The notes beneath the pieces were generated by a model, which was not told the DNA's origin, ran no database searches, and saw nothing but the letters and a program-made list of their open reading frames with translations. A stretch of DNA of 64,000 nt from positions 1 to 64,000 of the forward strand of contig NZ_JAEKIA010000007.1 in NCBI RefSeq assembly GCF_016405145.1, written 5' to 3'. Made by a program: the position numbers and the translations under genes. Source of the stretch: Schaalia cardiffensis. Its GTDB lineage: Bacteria > Actinomycetota > Actinomycetes > Actinomycetales > Actinomycetaceae. Numbering within the stretch: the stretch's first letter is position 1; each line of letters begins with the position of its first letter. This document shows, piece after piece, positions 41,890-51,680 of the stretch.

Positions 41890-43638
41890 GTGAATCTCCT
41901 CCTCGTCGCAGTCGCCGGTATGCTCGCGATCGCCGTTACGGCTCAACTCGGGCCGAGGATCGGCGTCGCCTCACCCCTGATCCTCCTCGCCCTGTCGATC
42001 ACCATCAGTTTCCTCCCCTGGGTGGACGCCATCGAGCTTGCGCCGGCGATCGTCCTCGAAGTGATCCTCCCGCCCCTCCTCTTCGGTGCTGCAGCGAGCA
42101 TGCCGGTGATGGATTTCCGCAGAGACCTGACCGCAGTATCGGGCCTGGCGATCGGCCTCGTCGCCCTGAGCGCACTGGTCCTCGGATTCACCATTCATGC
42201 GCTCATCCCGGCGATCACCCTTCCCTGGGCGGTCGCACTCGGCGCGGTCCTCTCGCCGACGGACGCGGTTGCGATCTCAATCGCCCGAGGGCGCGGCGTC
42301 TCCCACAGGATCATCACAGTCCTCGAAGGCGAAGGCCTCTTCAACGATGCGACCGCCCTCGTTCTCCTCTCAGCGGCGACCTCCTCGGCCCTGCGCACCA
42401 AGGAACACGCTCTCGCGCCCCTCAACCTCGGCCTCAACTTCCTCATCGCCCTCGTCATCGCGATCCTCGTCGGCCTCCTCGTCGGAGAACTGGGAGTGCG
42501 GGTCCGCGCGAAAATCACCGAACCAGCCGCAGACACCGTCTTCTCATTCACCATGCCCTTCCTCGCCTCGATTCCCGCCGAACACCTGGGCGGATCCGGA
42601 CTGGTCGCAGCCGTCGTCGCCGGACTCATCGTCTCCTACCGCCGAGTCGGACTGATCCCCGCCCAGAACAGGAGATTCGCCCAGCAGAACTGGCGGACCC
42701 TCGAATTCGTCCTCGAAGGACTCGTGTTCCTCACCATGGGCCTGCAAGCCTTCGGGATCGTCACGGACGTGTACGGCGGAAACATGGGCCTGGGGCACGC
42801 CGCCCTCGTCGCCATAATCGCTGGACTCCTCACGGTCCTCGTCAGGGCCCTCTTCGTTGCCACCTTCCTCGCTTTCCTCGCCTACAGTCGAAAACACCAC
42901 AGGTGGCGCCTTGAACGCATTGACGAGCACATCCGCTACCACGAGGAACGCATCGCCCACGCCTGCGATAGAGCCGATGAACTCATGGAGGCGAGTGATC
43001 TCACGCAGGAACAATTAGATGCGGCCATCGCGAAATGGCATTCGCGAGTCGAAGTCGGCAAGAGGCGCCTGGCCCGTAAGGGCAATGACCTCAAGTATTG
43101 GCTGCGTGAGCCCCTCGGACCCAGAGAAGGCTCCGTGATCGTGTGGGCCGGAATGCGTGGCGCCGTCACCCTCGCCGCAGCTCAAACCCTGCCACTCACA
43201 GCTCCGGCCCGCTCCTTCATGCTCCTCGTCGCACTCCTCGTCGCCGCCGGTTCCCTCGTCATCCAGGGCCTGAGCCTTCCCCTGCTCATCCGCCTCGTCA
43301 AACCCCAACTCGCTGAAGAATCCCACGACGAGGAAGAACGAGAACGCCTCTTCGCGCTCCTGCGTTCACGGGTGAAGGACTCTGCCCTGTCCCATTCGAT
43401 CACGCAGACTCAGTCCGTCCCGGGTGCGCCAACTTCGCTTGTGAATGTGCCCCTGTCGGGGCGCGCCTGGCCGGCCTTCACTGAAGAGCGCACCCGCGCC
43501 CTCGCCCTCGAGTCGATCCATCAGCAGCGCGAGGCGCTGATCGAAGCGCGCGACGACGGGGTCTTCTCCTCAGCGGTGCTTGAACGCTGCTTGGAACGCA
43601 TCGACTATGAGGAGATCCTGCTGGCGCAGCGGCATTGA
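41890..43638 (+). CDS. CPA1-family Na+/H+ antiporter
   Basis: This 582-residue protein has about twelve membrane helices in residues 1-340, with conserved GAVLSPTDAVAIS and EGEGLFNDATALVLL (antiporter core with the ion-binding Asp residues). A charged cytoplasmic segment (345-400) and one further hydrophobic region (MRGAVTLAAAQTLPL) follow, then a soluble tail. GTG at 41890 lies 26 bp after the MMPL gene, so the two may be co-transcribed. It exchanges Na+ or K+ for protons to control pH and salt. Confidence 0.93.
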   Translation: MNLLLVAVAGMLAIAVTAQLGPRIGVASPLILLALSITISFLPWVDAIELAPAIVLEVILPPLLFGAAASMPVMDFRRDLTAVSGLAIGLVALSALVLGFTIHALIPAITLPWAVALGAVLSPTDAVAISIARGRGVSHRIITVLEGEGLFNDATALVLLSAATSSALRTKEHALAPLNLGLNFLIALVIAILVGLLVGELGVRVRAKITEPAADTVFSFTMPFLASIPAEHLGGSGLVAAVVAGLIVSYRRVGLIPAQNRRFAQQNWRTLEFVLEGLVFLTMGLQAFGIVTDVYGGNMGLGHAALVAIIAGLLTVLVRALFVATFLAFLAYSRKHHRWRLERIDEHIRYHEERIAHACDRADELMEASDLTQEQLDAAIAKWHSRVEVGKRRLARKGNDLKYWLREPLGPREGSVIVWAGMRGAVTLAAAQTLPLTAPARSFMLLVALLVAAGSLVIQGLSLPLLIRLVKPQLAEESHDEEERERLFALLRSRVKDSALSHSITQTQSVPGAPTSLVNVPLSGRAWPAFTEERTRALALESIHQQREALIEARDDGVFSSAVLERCLERIDYEEILLAQRH

Positions 43639-43819
43639 AGGCTGAGCCGAGCCGAGGCTTCACTCTGGAGGCAATACCCGGGCACAAGTGATGCCCCGCC
43701 GAAGAGGGGGAGCGAGGAACCCGAGGCCGGAAGAGCGCCGGATCACGCGGGATTTCGCCCAAGGCTCAAGCCCGCCGCCCCACTCAGCTGCTCTGCGCGC
43801 GCTGCCGTAGTGTGGGAAC

Positions 43820-46800
43820 ATGCTTGAACTGCGCGGGATCACGAAGGCCTATCGAACGGCGTCCCTGACCCAAAGGGCCCTCGACTCCGTGTCACTCGCC
43901 TTCCGCGACAACGAGTTCGTCGCGATCCTCGGCCAATCCGGCTCCGGTAAGACGACGATGCTCAACATCATCGGCGGCCTCGACCATTTCGACTCGGGCG
44001 ACCTGCTCATCGACTCGATCTCAACGAAGAACTACCGCGACCGCGACTGGGACGCCTACAGGAACAACCGCATCGGCTTCGTCTTCCAGGCATACAATCT
44101 GATCCCGCACCAATCCGTCCTTGAGAACGTCGAACTCGCCCTGACCCTGTCGGGAGTGTCGCGCCAGGAGCGTCGCGCCCGCGCCCTCGAAGCTCTTGAA
44201 GGCGTGGGCTTGGCCGATCACGTCCGCAAGAAGCCTTCACAGCTCTCGGGCGGGCAAATGCAAAGGGTCGCGATCGCCCGCGCCCTCGTCAACGACCCAG
44301 AGATCGTCCTGGCAGATGAGCCGACCGGCGCCCTCGACTCCCAGACATCCACGCAGGTCATGGACCTCTTGCACGAGGTCGCCTCCGACCGCCTCGTCAT
44401 TATGGTTACCCATAATCCCGAGCTCGCTGAGCAGTACGCGACGAGGATCGTTGAGCTCTCCGACGGGCGTGTCATCTCCGACACCCGCCCCTACGAGCCC
44501 GCAGGCGAGGAAATCCGCGAAGCGAAAGCCGCTCGGCGCACCTCCATGTCACCCCTGACGGCGCTCGGCCTTTCGGCGAAGAACCTCGCGACGAAAAAGT
44601 GGCGAACCCTCATGACCTCCTTCGCGGGCTCAATCGGGATCATCGGCATCGCTTCGATCCTCGCCCTCGCGAACGGCGTCAACGACTACATTGCACGCAC
44701 CGAGGAGAACGCCCTCACCTCCTATCCGCTGTCCATCCAGAAGACCGGCATGGACATGAGTGCGATGCTCGGCGCGAACGCTGAAGGCGCCCACAGCCAA
44801 TCGGGCGTCGAAGGAAAGGTAAAAACCATTCCCGCTTTCGCTTCGACGCGCGAATCAACAACGAGGAACGACCTTAAGAGCCTGAAAAGCTACTTCGAGC
44901 AAGACGGCGGCAGAATCTCCGAGCATGTCGCCGCAATCGAATACCATTACGGCGCGAAACCCCGGATCTACCAGCGCGACACCTCCAATGGGATCGTCCA
45001 ACTCAACCCCGAACAGTCCATGTCAACTCTGTCGAGCGCCTACGGTTCGGGCGCCTTCTCGAGCTTCGTTCAAACCGAGGCTTTCAACCAGCTCCCCGCC
45101 AACACGGGACTGTATGAAGACTCCTACGAGGTCCTCGCCGGACACTGGCCGAGTAACGACCACGAACTCGTCCTCGTCCTCGACGACAAAGGCATGATGT
45201 CCGACTTCTTCGAATACACCCTCGGCCTCAAGCCCCACTCCGAACTCGATGAGGCGATGAAGAACTACTACTCCGGCAACGGCCTGGGCGCAGGCCCGCA
45301 GACCGCCCCCGCTTCCGCCGAAACCAGCGCAGCGGCATCTGAGGCCACGATCTACGACTACGAGCAGATCCTGGGAAGGAGCTTCTCACTGGTCCCCAGT
45401 GCCTCCCTGTACCGCTACGACGAAACCTACGGAGTGTGGACCGACCAATCCGAAGACACCGCCTTCATGAAGGAGCTCATTGCGAAGGCCCCGACTCTTG
45501 AAATCGCGGGGATCGTCAAGCCCCGCGACGACAATACGACGATCATCCGTCAAGGGATCGCCTACACCGCGGGCCTGACTCGGGAAACAATGGCCGAGGC
45601 CGCATCCTCGCAGATCGTCAAGGACCAGCTCGCAAATCCGAACATCGACGTCTTCACCGGCAAGAGCTTCGAGGAGCTTTCGAAAGGACAGGGCGCCGAA
45701 GGTTTCGACATGTCCTCCCTGTTCAGCATTGACGCAGAGGCGATCCAAGCCGCCTTTAGGATCGACCCGAATGCGCTGCAAATGGACCTGTCGGGACTGG
45801 ACTTTTCCTCGATCAACATGTCTACCTTCGACCTGTCCACCCTTGACATGTCCTCCCTCGAATTCACGCCCTCGGACCTGGATGCTGAGGCCCTCGCCAA
45901 TTCGATCGACCCCTCCGCTCTCTCACTCGACAAGCTGAACCTCGGCGAACTCATTGCGAAACACCCCAAACTCGCCGAGATCGACTGGCCCACGATTCTC
46001 GCCAAAGGCCTCGAGGGCGGGGTCGTCAAACCCGATGCGGGACGCAAGATCGCCGAAAAACTCGGACCGATCGCACAGGGGTTCCTCGACTACTACCAGG
46101 AGCATGCCGACAGCGACTTAGATGGGATCCCCGATGTGGACCCGGCGACTCTCGCCGCCCAATACATGGCGACCCCCGAAGTGAAGGCCGCGCTCGAAGA
46201 GGCGCTCAACTCCGGGCAGATCATCGACCTTCAGACGCTCAGCTCGCAGCTAGCCGCCGCCCTGGGTGAAGACCCCGCGCTGGGGGAGATCACGAAAGAC
46301 CTCTCCGCACAGGTGGGCACGGCCATCGTGCAGACGATCGCCGGACAACTCAGCGAGGCTTTGAGTCAGCAACTCGCCACCGTTTTGTCCACATACGTGC
46401 ACAGCGCAATGACCAGCGCCATGACACAGATGATGACCGCCATCTCCACTGCGATTTCCACCCAGATGGAGCAGGCCATGGGTGGTTTCGCTGAGTCCAT
46501 GATGAACGCCTTCTCCTTCGATGAGTCCGCATTGGCCAAGGCCTTCGCCCCTTCGACCTCTCCTGAGGACTTGCAGAAGATCCTCCAGACGATGATGTCG
46601 CGCGTTCCGACGAGCTACGAGTCGAATCTTGCGAAACTCGGCTGGGCGGAAGAATCCACCCCTGAACAGATCAACATTTATCCCACGACCTTCGAGGACA
46701 AGGACGCTGTCAAAGCGATCCTTGACGCTTACAACGAGGCTGCGCGCAACGCTGGGGATGAGACGAAGGCCATCACCTACACGGACCTCGTGGGCCTGCT

Positions 46801-47233
46801 CATGAGTTCGGTGACGAGGATCATTAACATCATCAAGTGGATGCTCATCGCCTTCGTGTCGATCTCGCTGATCGTCTCCTCCATCATGATTGCGATCATC
46901 ACGTTCATCTCCGTCCTCGAACGCAAGAAGGAAATCGGGGTCTTGCGTTCCATCGGCGCCTCCAGGAAGGACGTGTCGCATGTGTTCAACGCGGAGACTG
47001 TCATCGAGGGCCTACTCGCCGGCATCATCGGGATTGCCACGACCCTGCTCATCGCCGCTTTCGCGAATGCGATCGTGTCCACCAGCCTCGGAGTGGACAA
47101 TATTGCGCAGCTGCCGGTGAGCGCGGCCCTCACTCTCATTGCGATCTCCGTACTCCTCACCCTCATCGCAGGGCTACTTCCCGCGAGAAAAGCTGCGAAG
47201 TCAGACCCTGTTGAGGCGCTGCGCAGCGAGTAG
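43820..47233 (+). CDS. Fused MacB-type ABC ATPase/FtsX permease with pentapeptide-like insert
   Basis: In this 1,137-residue protein the N-terminal ATPase (1-230) has GQSGSGKTT, signature LSGGQMQR and Walker [14 protein letters not shown] first helix at about 265-285 precedes a very large extracytoplasmic domain (300-1000), and three C-terminal helices end in the FtsX-like [23 protein letters not shown]. Residues about 655-695 repeat every five residues ([30 protein letters not shown]), like a short pentapeptide beta-solenoid. ATG at 43820 starts the conserved [11 protein letters not shown]. The protein probably works in extrusion or envelope signalling rather than import. Confidence 0.92.
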   Translation: MLELRGITKAYRTASLTQRALDSVSLAFRDNEFVAILGQSGSGKTTMLNIIGGLDHFDSGDLLIDSISTKNYRDRDWDAYRNNRIGFVFQAYNLIPHQSVLENVELALTLSGVSRQERRARALEALEGVGLADHVRKKPSQLSGGQMQRVAIARALVNDPEIVLADEPTGALDSQTSTQVMDLLHEVASDRLVIMVTHNPELAEQYATRIVELSDGRVISDTRPYEPAGEEIREAKAARRTSMSPLTALGLSAKNLATKKWRTLMTSFAGSIGIIGIASILALANGVNDYIARTEENALTSYPLSIQKTGMDMSAMLGANAEGAHSQSGVEGKVKTIPAFASTRESTTRNDLKSLKSYFEQDGGRISEHVAAIEYHYGAKPRIYQRDTSNGIVQLNPEQSMSTLSSAYGSGAFSSFVQTEAFNQLPANTGLYEDSYEVLAGHWPSNDHELVLVLDDKGMMSDFFEYTLGLKPHSELDEAMKNYYSGNGLGAGPQTAPASAETSAAASEATIYDYEQILGRSFSLVPSASLYRYDETYGVWTDQSEDTAFMKELIAKAPTLEIAGIVKPRDDNTTIIRQGIAYTAGLTRETMAEAASSQIVKDQLANPNIDVFTGKSFEELSKGQGAEGFDMSSLFSIDAEAIQAAFRIDPNALQMDLSGLDFSSINMSTFDLSTLDMSSLEFTPSDLDAEALANSIDPSALSLDKLNLGELIAKHPKLAEIDWPTILAKGLEGGVVKPDAGRKIAEKLGPIAQGFLDYYQEHADSDLDGIPDVDPATLAAQYMATPEVKAALEEALNSGQIIDLQTLSSQLAAALGEDPALGEITKDLSAQVGTAIVQTIAGQLSEALSQQLATVLSTYVHSAMTSAMTQMMTAISTAISTQMEQAMGGFAESMMNAFSFDESALAKAFAPSTSPEDLQKILQTMMSRVPTSYESNLAKLGWAEESTPEQINIYPTTFEDKDAVKAILDAYNEAARNAGDETKAITYTDLVGLLMSSVTRIINIIKWMLIAFVSISLIVSSIMIAIITFISVLERKKEIGVLRSIGASRKDVSHVFNAETVIEGLLAGIIGIATTLLIAAFANAIVSTSLGVDNIAQLPVSAALTLIAISVLLTLIAGLLPARKAAKSDPVEALRSE

Positions 47234-47287
47234 GCTCTTCAGGAGGAAACCCAACGCAGTTCCCCTTCGACACGTCCAGGAGGAAGA

Positions 47288-47866
47288 ATGCCCACACCCA
47301 CAACCCTCAGCACTGACAAAACCGTCGGGGTCCTTCTCGCCCCCGGGTGTGAAGAAGTTGAAGCACTCGCGGTCGTGGACACCCTTTTCCGCGCCGGGAT
47401 CCGCGCCGACCTCATCGCGGTCTTCGAGGACCTAAGGGTCGTCTCCTCCCACGGCGTGTCCATCACCTGCGATCTTCTCCTCGCCGAGGCAGAACTCTCC
47501 TCCTATGAGCTCCTCTTCTTGCCCGGCGGGATGCCCGGCACTATGAATCTCGCAGCGAACGAGCAGGTCTGCCGTGAGATCGACCGGCGCGCGAAGGTCG
47601 GCCTCGACCTCGCTGCGATCTGCGCCGCGCCTTCCGTCCTCGCCTCTCGCGGTCACCTCAAGGGCCGACGCGCCACCGCGAATCCAGGCTTCATGGAAGC
47701 AATCGCCGAGGGCGGGGCACACGCCCTCGAGGAACGGGTCGTCATCGACGGCCCCATTCTCACGAGTCGCGGTGCGGGAACCGCCTTCGAATTGGGCTTC
47801 GCCATTGTCGAACGATTCTTGGGCGAGAAGGCCGCCGAGACCGTGCGCGAAGCCCTCGTCTACTGA
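47288..47866 (+). CDS. DJ-1/PfpI-family protein
   Basis: This 192-residue protein has the DJ-1 core: VGVLLAPGCEEVEALAVVDTLFRAG with the conserved Glu, LLFLPGGMPGT, and the nucleophile elbow AAICAAPSVLA carrying the reactive Cys. It ends with SRGAGTAFELGFAIVE. Closest in pattern to YajL/DJ-1, which act in oxidative-stress defence or repair of glycated groups; the exact activity is debated. ATG at 47288 follows GGAGGAAG. It lies 54 bp after the ABC gene and 54 bp before the amylase. Confidence 0.93.
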   Translation: MPTPTTLSTDKTVGVLLAPGCEEVEALAVVDTLFRAGIRADLIAVFEDLRVVSSHGVSITCDLLLAEAELSSYELLFLPGGMPGTMNLAANEQVCREIDRRAKVGLDLAAICAAPSVLASRGHLKGRRATANPGFMEAIAEGGAHALEERVVIDGPILTSRGAGTAFELGFAIVERFLGEKAAETVREALVY

Positions 47867-47920
47867 AGCGCGTGTGCGGGTCGGACGACTCTGCACTGAT
47901 CCGCGCGTGAAAGGACCTTC

Positions 47921-49375
47921 ATGAACGGCATGCTCTTGCAGGGCTTCTCCTGGCATGTGCCCGCCGACTCGGGCCACTGGGAGAGGATCGCCGCTGACGC
48001 CAAGCGCCTCGCCTCCCTTGGCGTGACGGCCGTGTGGCTGCCGCCCGCCTACAAAGGACAAGGCGGCGTGAACGACGTCGGCTACGGCGTGTACGACCTG
48101 TACGACTTGGGAGAGTTCGACCAGCAGGGAAGCGTTGCCACGAAGTACGGCACGAAAGAGCAGTACCTCCAGGCGATTAAGGCCCTGCACGAGGCGGGAA
48201 TCCATGTTCTCGTTGACACTGTCCTCAACCATAAGATGGGGGCCGACGCCACTGAGTGGGTCACAGCGACGCCGATCGATCCGGCAGATCGTAATCAGGC
48301 CATCGGGCCGGAGGAAAGGATCGAAGTGTGGACGCGCTTCGATTTTCCCGGCAGGGCCGACGCATACTCCGACTTCCACTGGGATTGGACGTGTTTTCAC
48401 GGCACCGACTGGGATGAGGCAACCCAAAGGCAGGGACTCTGGCTCTTCGAAGGCAAGCAGTGGAATAGCCAGGTCGATTCCGAATACGGCAACTTCGACT
48501 ATCTCATGGGTGTGGATGTGCATTTGACCGAACCCAAGGTCATGGATGAACTCGTCCACTGGGGCACCTGGTATCTCAACACGAGCGGCGCGGACGGCTT
48601 GAGGATGGACGCCCTGAAGCACATGGGCCGCGACTTCACGATGGCCTGGCTCGAAAAGATGAGGGAAGAGACGGGGCGTGAATTGTTCACAGTCGGCGAG
48701 TTCTGGACTCACGACCTTGCAGAGCTGCGCAAGTTCATTGGTGAGGACCGTACCCTCGCCCTTTTTGATGTGCCCCTCCATTTCGCGCTGCAGCGGGCCT
48801 CTTGGAGCCGGGGGGAATACGATCTTCGCGCGATCTTCGCCGATACTCTCGTTGACGCCGATCCGACGATGGCCGTCACCTTCGTGGAGAACCACGACAC
48901 TCAAGAGGGCCAGTCCCTCCAATCACCCGTGGCCGAGTGGTTCAAGCCCGCGGCGTACGCACTGATCCTCCTACGAGAGGCCGGTTACCCCTGCGTGTTC
49001 CAAGCCGACCTTGACGGCGTCGGGGGAGAACACCCCATTGCGCCCGTGCCGGGCCTTGAAACGCTCATGCGCCTGCGCGCCTCGCACGCCCACGGCATCC
49101 AGCGCGACGCCTTCGACGATTCTGAGCTCATCGGGTGGAGCCGCGAAGGCTTGTCAAGTGAAGAAGGAGAAGAAGGCGCGCCCTCCACCGGTGTGGCCGT
49201 CCTCATCTCCCAGTCGGGGGCCGCGGTGAAAACACTCGAGGTCGGGGCATGTCACGCCGGGCAGGTGTGGGAGTGCGCCCTCGGCGGGCAGGAGAGCGTC
49301 ATCATCAACGAGGACGGGATGGCAGCTTTCACGGTCGGAGACGAAGGCCTCGCCGTGTTCATCCCGAAAGCCTGA
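47921..49375 (+). CDS. Cytoplasmic alpha-amylase (GH13)
   Basis: This 484-residue enzyme has the GH13 barrel signatures VLVDTVLNHKMGADATE, nucleophile in GLRMDALKHMG, acid/base in TVGEFWTHD and the third acid in VENHDTQEGQ. The opening GMLLQGFSWHVPADSGHW is typical of the intracellular bacterial alpha-amylase subfamily (GH13_5). There is no signal peptide, so it degrades maltodextrins or glycogen fragments inside the cell. ATG at 47921 follows AAAGGACC. tatD begins 12 bp after its stop. Confidence 0.95.
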   Translation: MNGMLLQGFSWHVPADSGHWERIAADAKRLASLGVTAVWLPPAYKGQGGVNDVGYGVYDLYDLGEFDQQGSVATKYGTKEQYLQAIKALHEAGIHVLVDTVLNHKMGADATEWVTATPIDPADRNQAIGPEERIEVWTRFDFPGRADAYSDFHWDWTCFHGTDWDEATQRQGLWLFEGKQWNSQVDSEYGNFDYLMGVDVHLTEPKVMDELVHWGTWYLNTSGADGLRMDALKHMGRDFTMAWLEKMREETGRELFTVGEFWTHDLAELRKFIGEDRTLALFDVPLHFALQRASWSRGEYDLRAIFADTLVDADPTMAVTFVENHDTQEGQSLQSPVAEWFKPAAYALILLREAGYPCVFQADLDGVGGEHPIAPVPGLETLMRLRASHAHGIQRDAFDDSELIGWSREGLSSEEGEEGAPSTGVAVLISQSGAAVKTLEVGACHAGQVWECALGGQESVIINEDGMAAFTVGDEGLAVFIPKA

Positions 49376-49387
49376 GGAGAAGGAGAC

Positions 49388-50299
49388 ATGGGCAAACGCA
49401 AGAAGCGCAGCTGGCCGGAGCTCCCCGAGCCCCTGGCTGGTCCGATCATTGACAATCACACGCACCTTCCCGTCCACGAGGGCGAGATCCCCAGGGCCGA
49501 TGGGCTCAAGCTCTCCTTGGATGAGCAGCTGTCCCGCGCGAAGGCCACGAACATTGTCGGAGTCATTTCGAGTGCCTGTGAGATCCCGAGTTTCGATCCG
49601 ACTATGCAGATCGCGCGCGCCTACGAGGGGGTGCGCGTCGCTGTGGCGATCCACCCGAATGAGGCCGCCCTTCATGCGGGCGTCACTGAGCCTTCACCTG
49701 ACGGCCTCGTTCCACGTCAAGCGGCCCATCATGTGCCTCTCGATGAGGCGATCGCGAAGGTGGAGCGCCTCCTGAAAGATCCTCTGGTCGTCGCAGTCGG
49801 GGAGAGCGGCCTCGACTACTTCCGCACCGCAGCCCAGGGGCGCGAAGCGCAGAAACGATCCTTCGCCGCTCACCTGGAACTCGGCGCCGAAGCGGATTTG
49901 CCTGTGCAGATCCACGATCGGGATGCGCATGCGGACACCCTGGAGGTTTTGGCTGATGTTGCCCGTGCCGATCAGCTGATCGTGTTCCACTGTTTTTCCG
50001 GCGATGCTCATTTGGCGAGGGCTCTGGCTGAAAAAGGCTGGTATGCGTCCTTCGCTGGCCCCCTCACCTATCCGGCGAATGAGGATCTTCGTGCGGCTCT
50101 TGTCACCATGCCCCGTGAGCTCGTCCTCGTTGAGACGGATGCGCCGTATTTGACTCCCGCACCGCACCGGGGCTCCCCGAATGCCTCCTATGTGATGGCT
50201 CACACTGTTCGATTCATTGCCGAACGGTGGGGCGTGGGCGAGGAGGAGGCGTGTGCGCAGCTCATGGAGAATACGAGGCGCGTCTACGGAACCTGGTGA
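49388..50299 (+). CDS. tatD: TatD-family metal-dependent hydrolase
   Basis: This 303-residue TIM-barrel nuclease has the metal ligands expected: DNHTHLP, GESGLDYFRT, QIHDRDAH, VFHCFSGDAHLA and ETDAPYLTP. TatD proteins trim 3' DNA ends and may act in repair or DNA turnover. ATG at 49388 is preceded by GGAGAAGGAG. It stands upstream of rpf-like genes, rsmA and ispE, a conserved actinobacterial order. Here the usual metG is replaced by the amylase. Confidence 0.94.
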   Translation: MGKRKKRSWPELPEPLAGPIIDNHTHLPVHEGEIPRADGLKLSLDEQLSRAKATNIVGVISSACEIPSFDPTMQIARAYEGVRVAVAIHPNEAALHAGVTEPSPDGLVPRQAAHHVPLDEAIAKVERLLKDPLVVAVGESGLDYFRTAAQGREAQKRSFAAHLELGAEADLPVQIHDRDAHADTLEVLADVARADQLIVFHCFSGDAHLARALAEKGWYASFAGPLTYPANEDLRAALVTMPRELVLVETDAPYLTPAPHRGSPNASYVMAHTVRFIAERWGVGEEEACAQLMENTRRVYGTW

Positions 50300-50498
50300 G
50301 CTCTTCTCAGAGCTTTCCTCAGGCGCAGTGGGCGTGGAGGACACTGTGACAACCCTCGCGTCCTAGCGTGAGACAGAGCACGAAAGGGCGCGAAACGAGT
50401 TGCGGATTGGTTACGGTTGGGCATAAGTCCGCTACGGAGCAGCCTTCCTTGAGAATGAAGGCCCCTCCTCGGGCGGAAGCTACGAACTCTGGAGCCAC

Positions 50499-51626
50499 GT
50501 GAATCTCACGCACCCTTCGCGCCGAACCATCATCTCCACAGCCTCCGTGCTCGCATTCGCAATGACTGCGACCGCAGGAGCCTCAGTTGCAGCCTCCCAC
50601 CACGATGTCACCATCGAGGTCGACGGCGTCTCAGCGCCTGTATCCGGCTTCTTCACCACCGTTGATGATGTTCTCGCCTCCGCAGGAGTGAAGCTCGGAG
50701 CCCATGACCTGCTCGCCCCCAGCGGCCAGAGCCGCGTGAAAGACGGCGAAACCATCGTCGTGCGCACCGCGACCGAATACGAAGTGAAGATCGACGGCAA
50801 GCCGACGACCGCCTGGTCAACTGCCGACTCTGTTGACGCGGTCCTCGACTCTCTTGCCGAGCCCGGCGAGGTCGTCCTCGCGGCTGCGGATCGTTCAAAT
50901 GTGCGCACGCAGATGCCCTTCGCTTCTACGCGCGGCCCCGTCGAGATCCTCGTTGATGGTCAGACCCTGAAGGTTGATGCCGAAGCGAATGACACCGCTG
51001 ACGCTCTTCTCGCGAAAGCCAATGTCAGCCTCGGCCAGCTCGACACCCTTGACTTCTACGCCCAGGGCGGGCAGACCTCTTTGAAGGTTCAGCGGATCGT
51101 GCGCGGGAGTGTCACCGAGACCTCCGATATTCCCTTCTCCTCTGAGGAACAAGAAGACGACTCCATGTACGTGGGGGAGAAGAAGGTCACCCAAGAAGGG
51201 GTGAACGGCTCCACTTCTTCCACCTACTACCGCGAGACGATCAACGGCGAAACCACGATCAACCTGCTCCTGTCCAAGACGCAGACTGCCCCGGTTAATG
51301 AGATCGTGTCGGTCGGCACGAAGGAGAAGCCTCAGGAAGCTCTAGCTCCTGCGGCCTCTGCAGCAGGACAACAAAGCACGGTCGCAGCTTCCGGGGATGT
51401 GTGGGCGAGGCTTGCGCAATGCGAATCGAGTGGCAATCCCCGGGCGGTGAACCCCGCCGGCTACTACGGCCTCTACCAATTCTCCATCCCGACCTGGCGC
51501 TCCGTCGGGGGTAGTGGTCTTCCCTCGGATGCGAGTGTCGAGGAACAGACCATGAGGGCTCAGATGCTGCAGGCCCGCTCCGGTTGGGGGCAGTGGAGCT
51601 GCTCATACACTATCGGCATCCTCTGA
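50499..51626 (+). CDS. Resuscitation-promoting factor (Rpf/transglycosylase)
   Basis: This 375-residue secreted protein has an N-terminal signal-anchor (about 10-30). Repeated DUF348 units follow (VTIEVDGVSAPVSGFFTTVDDVLASAGV and similar to about 190), then a G5-like region (200-260) and the Rpf catalytic domain at the C-terminus. The domain shows WARLAQCESSGN with the catalytic Glu, GYYGLYQFSIPTW, and the second Cys in GQWSCSY. It hydrolyses peptidoglycan and stimulates growth from dormancy. GTG at 50499 has GGAGCC upstream. The 200-bp leader holds several GC-rich hairpins, but I could not fit a known riboswitch. Confidence 0.93.
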   Translation: MNLTHPSRRTIISTASVLAFAMTATAGASVAASHHDVTIEVDGVSAPVSGFFTTVDDVLASAGVKLGAHDLLAPSGQSRVKDGETIVVRTATEYEVKIDGKPTTAWSTADSVDAVLDSLAEPGEVVLAAADRSNVRTQMPFASTRGPVEILVDGQTLKVDAEANDTADALLAKANVSLGQLDTLDFYAQGGQTSLKVQRIVRGSVTETSDIPFSSEEQEDDSMYVGEKKVTQEGVNGSTSSTYYRETINGETTINLLLSKTQTAPVNEIVSVGTKEKPQEALAPAASAAGQQSTVAASGDVWARLAQCESSGNPRAVNPAGYYGLYQFSIPTWRSVGGSGLPSDASVEEQTMRAQMLQARSGWGQWSCSYTIGIL

Positions 51627-51680
51627 TCCGAAGCTCCGAAGACCACGCAGGCAACACCAGCGAGACAAGGACAACACCAC

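Noticed and set aside
43639-43819. GGCA...TGCC hairpin between the antiporter and ABC genes
   Set aside because: Arms are only 4 bp and GC-rich sequence makes such pairs common.
47432-48922. 496-codon antisense frame over the DJ-1 and amylase genes
   Set aside because: Shadow frame of two well-identified genes; no ribosome-binding site and no family features.
50300-50498. Possible c-di-AMP (ydaO) riboswitch before the rpf gene
   Set aside because: Such riboswitches precede rpf genes in some actinobacteria, but I could not find the conserved aptamer blocks in this leader.
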